64,000 nt of DNA from the NCBI RefSeq assembly GCF_014649335.1, contig NZ_BMSV01000003.1, positions 1 to 64,000 of the forward strand, written 5' to 3'. This document shows, piece by piece, positions 46,016-54,432 of the stretch. The position numbers and the translations under genes were made by a program. Positions within the stretch are counted from its first letter, which is position 1. Each line of letters begins with the position of its first letter. Under the pieces are notes generated by a model. It made no database searches and was not told the DNA's origin. It saw only the letters and a program-made list of their open reading frames with translations. Source of the stretch: Streptomyces roseolilacinus. Its GTDB lineage: Bacteria; Actinomycetota; Actinomycetes; Streptomycetales; Streptomycetaceae.

Positions 46016-48106
46016 ATGAACGCAGAGGCCACCAACCCCAGTGCCACCGGCCGCAGGCGCGGCCGCCCCAGAATCGACCTGCGCAGACTCGGCCGCGCCG
46101 CGCTGCTCGGTCCCGCCGGCCGCGACCGGATCCCCGACGCCATCGGCCACGTCGCGGACGCCCACCGCGCCCACCACCCCGACGCCGACCTGGCCGTCCT
46201 GCGCCGCGCGTACGAACTGGCGGAGTCGTCCCACCGGGGCCAGTTCCGCAAGAGCGGCGAGCCGTACATCACCCATCCCCTCGCCGTCACCCTCATCCTC
46301 GCCGAACTCGGCGCGGAGACCACCACCCTCACCGCCTCCCTCCTCCACGACACCGTCGAGGACACCGAGCTGACGCTCGACCAGGTCCGCGAGCAGTTCG
46401 GCGACGAGGTCGCCTACCTCGTCGACGGCGTCACCAAGCTGGAGAAGGTCGACTACGGCGCCGCCGCCGAACCCGAGACGTTCCGCAAGATGCTCGTCGC
46501 CACCGGCAACGACGTCCGCGTCATGTCCATCAAACTCGCGGACCGACTGCACAACATGCGCACCCTCGGCGTCATGCGCCCCGAGAAGCAGGCGCGCATC
46601 GCGAAGGTCACCCGCGACGTCCTCATCCCCCTCGCGGAGCGGCTCGGCGTCCAGGCCCTCAAGACCGAGCTGGAGGACCTGGTCTTCGCCATCCTCCACC
46701 CCGCCGAGTACGAGCGGACCCGCGCCCTCATCGCGGAGAACGCCACCGCCGGCGACGCCCTGGAGACCGTCGCCGACGACCTGCGCGCCGTCCTGCGGGA
46801 AGCCGGGATCCAGGCAGAGGTCCTCGTGCGCCCCCGCCACTTCGTCTCCGTGCACCGGGTCAGCCTCAAACGCGGCGACCTGCGCGGCACCGACTTCGGA
46901 CGGCTGCTCGTCCTGGTCGGGGAGGACGCCGACTGCTACGCCGTGCTCGGCGAGCTGCACACCTGCTTCACCCCGGTGATCTCCGAGTTCAAGGACTTCA
47001 TCGCCGCCCCCAAGTTCAACCTGTACCAGTCGCTGCACACGGCCGTCGCCGCGCCCGACGGCGCCGTCGCGGAGGTCCTCATCCGCACCCACCAGATGCA
47101 CAGGGTCGCGGAGGCCGGCGTCGTCGCCCTCGGCAACCCCTACGCCGCCGCCCCCGCCGACGGACCCGACGCGGCGGCCGACGACGGGGAGCGCGTCGAC
47201 CCCACGCGCCCCGGCTGGCTCTCCCGCCTCCTGGACTGGCAGCAGTCCGCACCCGACCCCGACACGTTCTGGACCTCGCTGCGCGCCGACCTCGCCCAGG
47301 ACGGCGAGATCACGGTCTTCCTGCCCGACGGGGGCACGCTCGCCCTCCCCGCCGGCGCCACCTGCGTGGACGCCGCGTACGAGCAGTACGGCGCGGTCGC
47401 CCACGCCTGCGTCGGCGCGCGCGTCAACGGCCGGCTCGCCACCCTCGGCACCGTCCTCCACGACGGCGACACCGTCCAGCCGCTGCTGGCCGAGGAGGCC
47501 GGCTCCGGACCGTCCCCCGACTGGCTGGAGCACGCCCGCACCCCCACCGCGCGCATCGCCATCGACCACTGGCTCACCACCCACCCCCACGACGCCGACG
47601 CGCCCGCCGCCGACCCGCGCCCGCCCGCCTCCGTCGTCACCGGCCGCCAGCCCACGGCCAACGCCGTCGTCGACGCGCCGCACACGGGCGTCCGCCTGGC
47701 CGGCTGCTGCACGCCCGTACCGCCCGACACCGTCACCGGGTTCGCCGTACGCGGCGGCGCCGTCACCGTCCACCGCGCGGAGTGCCCCGCCGTGCGCCGG
47801 ATGGAGAGCCTCGGCCGGCAGCCCGTGACCGTGCGCTGGAGCGGCGCCGCACCCTGCCGCGTCACGCTCGTCGCCGAGTCGTTCGGCCGGCCGCGGCTGC
47901 TCGCCGACCTCACCGAGGCGATCGCCACGGCGGGCGCCGCGATCGTCTCGGCCACCGTCGAACCCCCCAGCGAACAGCGCGTCCGCCACACGTACACGCT
48001 GCAGCTCCCCGACGCGACCGGCCTGCCCGCCCTGATGCGCGCCATGCGCGACGTACCCGGCGTGTACGACGTGAGCCGCGCGCAGCACCCCGCCTCGGCG
48101 CACTAG
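46016..48106 (+). CDS. rshA: RshA, RelA/SpoT-homologue with divergent synthetase motifs
   Basis: A protein of 696 residues in the RSH order: HD hydrolase (about 60-215), synthetase-like domain (about 260-370), TGS (about 425-490), Cys-containing helical/zinc-finger region (GCCTPVPPD) and C-terminal ACT. The hydrolase residues H73, H111 and D112 and the later ADRLHNMRTL motif are intact, so (p)ppGpp hydrolysis is likely. In the synthetase domain the YDLRAIR-type motif reads TDFGRLLV (residues 292-299) and the NGYQSLH motif reads NLYQSLH (335-341). The Asp and the later IRT motif with its Glu are kept but the Arg residues are lost. The position is that of S. coelicolor rshA (SCO5794). ATG 46016 is set by CCGGAGG upstream. 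A short inverted-repeat element abuts its stop codon. Confidence 0.88.
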   Translation: MNAEATNPSATGRRRGRPRIDLRRLGRAALLGPAGRDRIPDAIGHVADAHRAHHPDADLAVLRRAYELAESSHRGQFRKSGEPYITHPLAVTLILAELGAETTTLTASLLHDTVEDTELTLDQVREQFGDEVAYLVDGVTKLEKVDYGAAAEPETFRKMLVATGNDVRVMSIKLADRLHNMRTLGVMRPEKQARIAKVTRDVLIPLAERLGVQALKTELEDLVFAILHPAEYERTRALIAENATAGDALETVADDLRAVLREAGIQAEVLVRPRHFVSVHRVSLKRGDLRGTDFGRLLVLVGEDADCYAVLGELHTCFTPVISEFKDFIAAPKFNLYQSLHTAVAAPDGAVAEVLIRTHQMHRVAEAGVVALGNPYAAAPADGPDAAADDGERVDPTRPGWLSRLLDWQQSAPDPDTFWTSLRADLAQDGEITVFLPDGGTLALPAGATCVDAAYEQYGAVAHACVGARVNGRLATLGTVLHDGDTVQPLLAEEAGSGPSPDWLEHARTPTARIAIDHWLTTHPHDADAPAADPRPPASVVTGRQPTANAVVDAPHTGVRLAGCCTPVPPDTVTGFAVRGGAVTVHRAECPAVRRMESLGRQPVTVRWSGAAPCRVTLVAESFGRPRLLADLTEAIATAGAAIVSATVEPPSEQRVRHTYTLQLPDATGLPALMRAMRDVPGVYDVSRAQHPASAH

Positions 48107-48173
48107 GTCGTGTCTTCAAAGTCCCGCCTGCCGGGCGACGGGCGAACGACGCTACTTTGAAGACACTCCCTAG
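48103..48173. mobile_element. MITE-like element with 13-bp terminal inverted repeats and CTAG duplication
   Basis: GTGTCTTCAAAGT (48110-48122) is repeated in perfect inverse at 48154-48166, around 31 nt of interior. Outside lie matching GTC/xTCC edges and CTAG on both sides (48103-48106 and 48170-48173), which look like a 4-bp target duplication of the YTAR type used by IS5-family transposases. The left CTAG includes the TAG stop codon of rshA. The 63-bp core has no coding capacity. It can also fold as a hairpin and may end rshA transcription. Confidence 0.7.
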
Positions 48174-48283
48174 CCGCAGCACCCGCCGGACGGGCCACCG
48201 TGAGCCCGCGCGCGGCGCTCGTTCGGGTGCGCCGGGAGCGCGCCGCCCCGGGGCGCGCCGGGCGCGCTGGTAGCGGTGGTCCC

Positions 48284-49744
48284 ATGTCCCTCACCTCCCC
48301 ACGCCTGCGCGCCGTCCTCCTCGCCGCGACGTCCGCGGGGCTCATCGCGGCGGCCGTGCCCGCACCCGAGCCGCTCGGCATCGGCGACCCCCTCTTCCCG
48401 CACCTCGGCAACCCCGGCTACGACGTCCTCGCGTACGACATCGCCTTCACCTACACCGGCGACAACCGCAAGCCCCTGGACGCCCTCACGAAGATCGACG
48501 CCCGGGCCACCGACCGGCTGGAGCGCATCAACCTCGACTTCGCGTACGGCACCGTCAGGTCCGTGACCGTCGACGGCCGCCCCGCCGACTTCGCGGGCAC
48601 GCAGGAGGACCTGGTCGTCCTCCCCGAGCGGCCCGTCGACGCCGGCAGCCGGCTCAGCATCGCCGTCACCCACACCAGCGACCCGGTCGCCGCCGGCGCG
48701 AAGAGCGGCTGGGTCCGCACCTCCGACGGCCTCGCCATGGCCAACCAGGCCGACGCCGCCCACCGCGTCTTCCCCTGCAACGACCACCCCGCCGACAAGG
48801 CGCACTTCACCTTCCGCCTCACCGCCCCCAAGGACCTCGTCGCCGTCGCCAACGGCCGGTCCGTCGCCCACACCGCCACCGGGCCCGCCGCGACCTGGAC
48901 GTACCGCGGCGCCGAGCCCATGGCGACCGAGCTGGCCCAGGTCTCCATCGGCCGGTCCGCCGTCGTCCGCCGCACCGGCCCGCACGGCCTGCCCCTGCGC
49001 GACGTCGTCCCGGCCGCCGACCGGGAGCTGATGGAGCCCTGGCTGCGGAGGACCCCCGACCACCTGCGGTGGATGGAGGACAAGGTCGGCCGCTACCCCT
49101 TCGAGACGTACGGCCTGCTGGTCGCCGACGCGGCCACCGGCTTCGAACTGGAGACCCAGACCCTCTCCCTCTTCGAACGCGGGCTGTTCACCCGCCCCGA
49201 CCTGCCCGGATGGCACGTCGAGTCGATCATGGTCCACGAGCTGGCCCACCACTGGTTCGGCAACAGCGTCACCCCCCGCACCTGGTCCGATCTGTGGATC
49301 AACGAGGGCCACGCCACCTGGTACGAGGCGCTGTACGCCGAGGAGACCGGCGGCGTCCCCCTGGAGCGCCGCATGCGCGACGCGTACGCCGCCTCCGACC
49401 GGTGGCGCGCCGCGGGCGGCCCGCCGGCCGCGCCCCGCCCGCCCGCGCCGGACGACCGGATGAGCCTCTTCCGGCCGGTCGTCTACGACGGCAGCGCCCT
49501 CGTCCTGTACGCCCTGCGCCAGGAGATCGGCGCCACCGCCTTCGGCGAGCTCCAGCGGCGCTGGGTGACCGACCACGCGCACGCCACCGCCGGCACCACC
49601 GACTTCGTGCGCCTCGCCTCCGCCGTCGCGGGCCGCGACCTCACCGGCTTCCTGCACGGATGGCTCCACGGCGAGAGGACCCCGCCCATGCCCGGCCACC
49701 CCGACTGGCGCAGCGGCGCCCCGTCGGACGGAAAACCCGCGTGA
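48284..49744 (+). CDS. Secreted M1-family zinc metallopeptidase
   Basis: A protein of 486 residues. An N-terminal signal-like hydrophobic stretch (about 7-25, AVLLAATSAGLIAAAVPA) points to export. The gluzincin motif HELAHH at H318, E319 and H322 is followed after 18 residues by E341 in WINEGHATW. In place of the aminopeptidase GAMEN motif it has a GFELETQT segment, as in several actinobacterial M1 enzymes, which keeps the Glu. The C-terminal third is helical. It is likely an extracellular aminopeptidase; substrate unknown. ATG 48284 is chosen for the signal peptide. Confidence 0.9.
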   Translation: MSLTSPRLRAVLLAATSAGLIAAAVPAPEPLGIGDPLFPHLGNPGYDVLAYDIAFTYTGDNRKPLDALTKIDARATDRLERINLDFAYGTVRSVTVDGRPADFAGTQEDLVVLPERPVDAGSRLSIAVTHTSDPVAAGAKSGWVRTSDGLAMANQADAAHRVFPCNDHPADKAHFTFRLTAPKDLVAVANGRSVAHTATGPAATWTYRGAEPMATELAQVSIGRSAVVRRTGPHGLPLRDVVPAADRELMEPWLRRTPDHLRWMEDKVGRYPFETYGLLVADAATGFELETQTLSLFERGLFTRPDLPGWHVESIMVHELAHHWFGNSVTPRTWSDLWINEGHATWYEALYAEETGGVPLERRMRDAYAASDRWRAAGGPPAAPRPPAPDDRMSLFRPVVYDGSALVLYALRQEIGATAFGELQRRWVTDHAHATAGTTDFVRLASAVAGRDLTGFLHGWLHGERTPPMPGHPDWRSGAPSDGKPA

Positions 49745-49880
49745 CGGGCCGGACGGCACCGTGCGACCATCGTGACGTCGGGGACGCCGCCGGGGAGTGG
49801 CCCGGCCCCTTCCGGGAATCATCCGGGGAGAGCAGGCGTTGTGCCTGACGAATCGACTTTTCCATCGACGTAAGGATCCA

Positions 49881-51374
49881 ATGACCTCCTCTTCTTCCCC
49901 TTCCCAGGACAAGCTGAGCTCCGCGGAGCCGAACCGCGCCGAGAGCCTTCGGGCCGATGCCCTGATGGAAGAGGACGTCGCCTGGAGCCACGAGATCGAC
50001 GGAGAGCGGGACGGCGACCAGTTCGACCGCCAGGAGCGCGCCGCGCTCCGCCGGGTGGCCGGCCTTTCCACCGAGCTCGAGGACGTCACCGAGGTCGAGT
50101 ACCGGCAGCTGCGCCTGGAGCGCGTCGTGCTGGTCGGCGTCTGGACCTCGGGGACCGTGCAGGACGCCGAGAACTCCCTGGCCGAGCTGGCCGCCCTCGC
50201 CGAGACGGCGGGCGCCCTCGTCCTGGACGGCGTCATCCAGCGCCGTGACAAGCCCGACCCGGCCACGTACATCGGCTCGGGCAAGGCGGACGAGCTACGG
50301 GACATCGTGCTGGAGACCGGTGCCGACACCGTCGTCTGCGACGGTGAGCTGAGCCCCGGCCAGCTGATCCACCTGGAGGACGTCGTCAAGGTCAAGGTGG
50401 TCGACCGGACCGCCCTGATCCTCGACATCTTCGCCCAGCACGCCAAGTCGCGCGAGGGCAAGGCGCAGGTCGCGCTCGCCCAGATGCAGTACATGCTGCC
50501 GCGGCTGCGCGGCTGGGGTCAGTCGCTGTCCCGGCAGATGGGCGGCGGCGGCGGTGGCGGCATGGCCACCCGAGGCCCCGGTGAGACCAAGATCGAGACG
50601 GACCGCCGGCGGATCCGCGAGAAGATGGCGAAGATGCGCCGGGAGATCGCGGAGATGAAGACGGGCCGCGACATCAAGCGGCAGGAGCGACGGCGCAACA
50701 AGGTGCCGTCGGTCGCCATCGCCGGCTACACCAACGCCGGCAAGTCGTCCCTGCTCAACCGCCTGACCGGCGCGGGCGTGCTGGTGGAGAACGCGCTGTT
50801 CGCCACCCTCGACCCGACGGTCCGCCGGGCGGAGACGCCCAGCGGCCGCCTGTACACCCTGGCCGACACCGTCGGCTTCGTCCGGCACCTGCCGCACCAC
50901 CTCGTCGAGGCGTTCCGCTCCACCATGGAGGAGGTCGGCGACTCCGACCTGGTCCTCCACGTGGTGGACGGCGCGCACCCGGCGCCGGAGGAGCAGCTGG
51001 CCGCCGTGCGCGAGGTGATCCGCGACGTGGGCGCGACCGGCGTGCCCGAGATCGTCGTGATCAACAAGGCGGACGCGGCCGACCCGCTCGTCCTGCAGCG
51101 GCTGCTGCGCGTCGAGAAGCACTCGATCGCCGTCTCGGCGCGGACCGGCCAGGGCATCGCGGAACTGCTCGCGCTGATCGACGCCGAGCTGCCCCGCCCG
51201 GAGGTCGAGGTCGAGGCGCTCGTGCCGTACACGCAGGGCGGACTGGTCTCGCGGGTGCACGCCGAGGGCGAGGTGATCTCCGAGGAGCACACCCCGGAGG
51301 GCACGCTGCTCAAGGCGCGGGTGCACAGCGAGCTCGCCGCGCTGCTCGCCCCGTTCACCGCCGTCACGGCCTGA
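49881..51374 (+). CDS. hflX: GTPase HflX
   Basis: A protein of 497 residues that splits stalled ribosomes under stress. An N-terminal HflX domain contains YIGSGKADELRD and a Gly-rich hinge (GGGGGGG near residue 228) before the GPGETKIETDRR motif. The GTPase domain has G1 GYTNAGKSS (from residue 282), G3 DTVGFVRHLPHHLV and G4 NKAD. AAGGA lies 5 nt before the ATG. Compared with E. coli HflX (426 residues) it has a 60-residue acidic N-terminal extension common in actinomycetes. It ends in a strong bidirectional terminator. Confidence 0.96.
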   Translation: MTSSSSPSQDKLSSAEPNRAESLRADALMEEDVAWSHEIDGERDGDQFDRQERAALRRVAGLSTELEDVTEVEYRQLRLERVVLVGVWTSGTVQDAENSLAELAALAETAGALVLDGVIQRRDKPDPATYIGSGKADELRDIVLETGADTVVCDGELSPGQLIHLEDVVKVKVVDRTALILDIFAQHAKSREGKAQVALAQMQYMLPRLRGWGQSLSRQMGGGGGGGMATRGPGETKIETDRRRIREKMAKMRREIAEMKTGRDIKRQERRRNKVPSVAIAGYTNAGKSSLLNRLTGAGVLVENALFATLDPTVRRAETPSGRLYTLADTVGFVRHLPHHLVEAFRSTMEEVGDSDLVLHVVDGAHPAPEEQLAAVREVIRDVGATGVPEIVVINKADAADPLVLQRLLRVEKHSIAVSARTGQGIAELLALIDAELPRPEVEVEALVPYTQGGLVSRVHAEGEVISEEHTPEGTLLKARVHSELAALLAPFTAVTA

Positions 51375-51379
51375 CGCGC

Positions 51380-51431
51380 ACGACGAAGCGGGGGTCCCCG
51401 GCACACCGGCCGGGGACCCCCGCTTCGTCGT
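51380..51431. terminator. Strong bidirectional terminator between hflX and a protease gene
   Basis: A perfect 23-bp stem (51380-51402 with 51409-51431) with a 6-nt loop between two convergent genes. Confidence 0.9.
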
Positions 51432-51442
51432 CGCCGCGCGGC

Positions 51443-52621
51443 CTACCGGCCCGCGAACTTCTCGCTGACCGCCGTGAACACGCCCTTCGCCTCCGCACCG
51501 AGCCGGGGCCCGGCGAGCCAGCCCGCCTGGACCGGCCCGATCGAGGTGTTCGACACCAGCGCCGGCTTGCCGTCCGCGCCCGTGGCGACCCAGCCGCCAC
51601 CCGACGAACCACCGGTCATGCTGCACCCGATGCGGTACATCGTCGGCTGGTCGGCCTTCACGGACAGCCGGCCCGGCTTGTCCTCGCACTGGAACAGCTT
51701 CTGGCCGTCGTACGGCGGCGCCGCCGGGTAGCCGGTCGCCTCCATGCTCGCGATCTTCGACGCGGCCGGAGCCCCGAAGTCGACCGGCAGCGCCGAACCG
51801 ACCGTCTCCTCCAGCGACTTGCCGCCGCTGCCCTTCTCCGGCGTCACGTGGATGACCGCGAAGTCGTACGGGGCCCCCTGGCCGCCCACCGGCGCGCCCT
51901 GGTCGATCCACTGCTCGGAGGTCTGCGCCCAGTCGCCCCACCACACGCCGTACGGGGCGACGTCCTTGCGGGAGGCCTTCTCCAGCTCGGCGGTCGACAG
52001 GCCCTTGTCGTTGTACGACGGGACGAACGCGATGTTCCGGTACCAGCCGCCGTCCTTGCCGGCGTGGACGCAGTGCCCCGCCGTCCACACGAGGTTCGAC
52101 TTGCCCGGGTTCGCGGGGTCCTTGACGACCGTCGCCGAGCACACCATCGAGCCCTTGGGGCCGTCGAAGAGGAGCTTGCCGGCCTCCGGCGCGTTGCCGT
52201 GGTACTCCGGCTTCACCTCCTCGGCCTCGACCCGCTGGGGCGTCGGGTCCGTCACGCCCCCGTCGTCGGGGAGGTTCCCCTCCTCGACGGGCCGGTCCGG
52301 CTCCTCCGCCTCCCGCATGCGGTCCGGGTCCCACAGGTCCTCGATGATCGGGTTGACGAAGTCCTGCGCCTCACGCAGCCACTTGTCCCTGTCCCAGTTC
52401 CTCCACTCACCGTTCCGCCACTTGTCCAGGTCGATCCCGCGCTCCTTGAGCCGGTTCTTCAGATCGTCCGGGATGGTGATCTTCCCGTTCCCGCCGGGGG
52501 TCTGGACCGCGGAGGCGCTGGGAGCGGCGGCCGGGTCCTCCTCGGGACCGCACCCCGTGGCGGTCAGCGCCAGGGCCGCCGCGACGGCGGTCGACGCGAG
52601 CAACGGACGAATCGTTCGCAT
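51443..52621 (-). CDS. Secreted trypsin-like serine protease, probable lipoprotein
   Basis: A protein of 392 residues. The signal peptide MRTIRPLLASTAVAAALALT ends in a TATGC lipobox-like site, suggesting lipidation at Cys24. A charged, Trp/Asp/Arg-rich region (about 50-110) and a linker precede the protease domain. The catalytic triad is H183 (WTAGHC), D253 (YDFAVI) and S340 (GGSSGGG). It is a chymotrypsin-fold peptidase of the V8/trypsin-like group. ATG 52621 is fixed by the signal peptide and by AGGGGGA upstream. Confidence 0.88.
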   Translation of the reverse strand: MRTIRPLLASTAVAAALALTATGCGPEEDPAAAPSASAVQTPGGNGKITIPDDLKNRLKERGIDLDKWRNGEWRNWDRDKWLREAQDFVNPIIEDLWDPDRMREAEEPDRPVEEGNLPDDGGVTDPTPQRVEAEEVKPEYHGNAPEAGKLLFDGPKGSMVCSATVVKDPANPGKSNLVWTAGHCVHAGKDGGWYRNIAFVPSYNDKGLSTAELEKASRKDVAPYGVWWGDWAQTSEQWIDQGAPVGGQGAPYDFAVIHVTPEKGSGGKSLEETVGSALPVDFGAPAASKIASMEATGYPAAPPYDGQKLFQCEDKPGRLSVKADQPTMYRIGCSMTGGSSGGGWVATGADGKPALVSNTSIGPVQAGWLAGPRLGAEAKGVFTAVSEKFAGR

Positions 52622-52941
52622 GTGAGTGATCCCCCTGGGACTTCGTGAACCGAGCGCCTCCGTGGAAGCGCTCCTCGAACGCGGAACTTCGTACTCCGGC
52701 GGTCGCCGGGACGGCGCAGGGCGCCGGAGCACGGCCCCCACTATGCCGGTGCCCTTGGGGACGGCGTGCGGCAGGGCGGCGGTTCCCCGGCGCGCGGATC
52801 CCCGACATGCCCGTGATCTCCCGCAGGCGCCGTCGTTGGTACGGGCGGGACGCGCGGCCCCGGCGCCCGGTGGCGGACGCGGGGCGGTCGAGCGACGTAC
52901 CGATGGACAACGCAACCGTTACCCACGGGAGGACCCGAGAC

Positions 52942-54261
52942 GTGGCCGTGACCGAACCCGCCACGGCGGCACCGCCCGCCGGGCCCGGGGGCGTCCCGCG
53001 CCGCCGGCCCCGCCGCGAACCCGCCGCCCACCCCTACGCCCGTCCGCTGCCCGTCGTCCCCGTACGGGCCCGGGGCGTGACCGTCGAGGGGGCGGACGGG
53101 CGCCGCTACCTCGACTGCACCTCCGGCGCGGGCGCCCTCGGCCACAACCACCCGGTCGTCCTCGAAGCGGTCAGGAGGTTCGTCGACTCCGGGGCGCCGC
53201 TCCACGCCCTGGACCTCGCCACTCCCGTCCGGGACGCCTTCACCGCCGAGCTGCTCGCCACCCTGCCGCCCGCCTTCGCGCGCGGGGCCCGCGTCCGGTT
53301 CTGCGACCCGGCCGGTACGGACGCGGTCGACGCGGCGCTCGCCCTGGCCCGCGCGGCCACCGGCCGCACCGGGGTGCTCACCTTCACCGCGGACGCCCAC
53401 CGGGACCCGGTGGCACCCGGCCCCCCGGGCGCGCCCGGCACCGTCCGGGTGGCGCGACCGCCCCACCCGGACGCGTACCGCTGCCCGTTCGGCGGCGCGG
53501 AGGCCGCCGCCCGCCGGACCGGGCTCCCACCCGGCGGGCCCGGGACCCGGGCGGAGCCACCCGCCGCCGTGGTCGTCGAACCGGTCCGGGGCGGCGGCGT
53601 GGTGCCCGCACCGGACGACTGGCTGCGCCGGGTGCGGGAGAGCACCGCCGCCCGGTCCGTCCCGCTGATCGCCGACGAGACCCTGACCGGCCTCGGGCGC
53701 ACGGGGGCGTTCTGGGCGGTCGAGCACAGCGGGGTCGTCCCGGACGCGCTGGCCGTGTCCCGGGTCCTCGGGGGCTCCCTGCCGCTGTCCGTGATCGTCC
53801 ACCGCTCCGCGCTGGACCCCGGCGGGCGGGGCGGACGCGCGGACGGGTTCCGGGGCAACCGGCCGGCGATGGCCGCCGGGACGGCGACCCTCGCGTACGT
53901 ACGGGAGAACCGGCTCGCCGAGCGGGCCGCCGTCCTCGGGGCCCGGCTCCTGGCACGGCTCCGGGAGCTGGCCGCCGCGCACGCCTGTGTCGGTGACGTG
54001 CGCGGGCGGGGCCTCGTGATCGGTGTCGAGCTGGCCGACGCGGCGGCCGGCCCCGGCGGCGCGTCCCCGCCCGCCCCGGCCCTCGCGGAAGCCGTGCGGC
54101 GGGAGTGCCTGGACCGGGGCCTCATCGTCGGTACGGGAGGGCCGCACTCCGGGGTCGTACGGCTGCTGCCGCCGCTGACGCTCACCGACGAGCAGGCCGC
54201 CGCCGTCCTCGACCGCTTCGCCGACGCCCTCGCCGCCGTCGAACGGGCCTTCACCCGCTGA
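52942..54261 (+). CDS. Class III aminotransferase-fold protein lacking the PLP lysine
   Basis: A protein of 439 residues with the fold of class III PLP aminotransferases, closest in motif layout to diaminobutyrate and acetylornithine aminotransferases. Seen are DCTSGAGALGHNHP, the AGTDAVDAALALARAATGR helix, and LIADETLTGLGRTG with D245. At the lysine position, where the family has a Ser-Lys before the LGGSLPL-type loop, the sequence is AVSRVLGGSLPL, with R274 (CGG codon). The aromatic YHG segment that stacks on PLP is replaced by ADAHRD. It is probably not a classical aminotransferase. GTG 52942 has GGGAGGA upstream; ATG 52903 in frame is an alternative. It stands alone between the protease and dinG. 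Confidence 0.8.
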   Translation: MAVTEPATAAPPAGPGGVPRRRPRREPAAHPYARPLPVVPVRARGVTVEGADGRRYLDCTSGAGALGHNHPVVLEAVRRFVDSGAPLHALDLATPVRDAFTAELLATLPPAFARGARVRFCDPAGTDAVDAALALARAATGRTGVLTFTADAHRDPVAPGPPGAPGTVRVARPPHPDAYRCPFGGAEAAARRTGLPPGGPGTRAEPPAAVVVEPVRGGGVVPAPDDWLRRVRESTAARSVPLIADETLTGLGRTGAFWAVEHSGVVPDALAVSRVLGGSLPLSVIVHRSALDPGGRGGRADGFRGNRPAMAAGTATLAYVRENRLAERAAVLGARLLARLRELAAAHACVGDVRGRGLVIGVELADAAAGPGGASPPAPALAEAVRRECLDRGLIVGTGGPHSGVVRLLPPLTLTDEQAAAVLDRFADALAAVERAFTR

Positions 54262-54432
54262 GGGTTAGCCGTTCCGTCAACCCGGCGTGACCGGGAGTCG
54301 CCCCGGGTCGCCCGTACGGGTGAGGGGCGACCGCTGTCCGGGGCGGCTTCGCCGGGGGAGTGGCCGGAAGGGAGTGGGGAAACCGTGCGCGGTGGTCCGG
54401 CTGTCAGTGCGGCGCCGTAGGGTGGACGGGCT

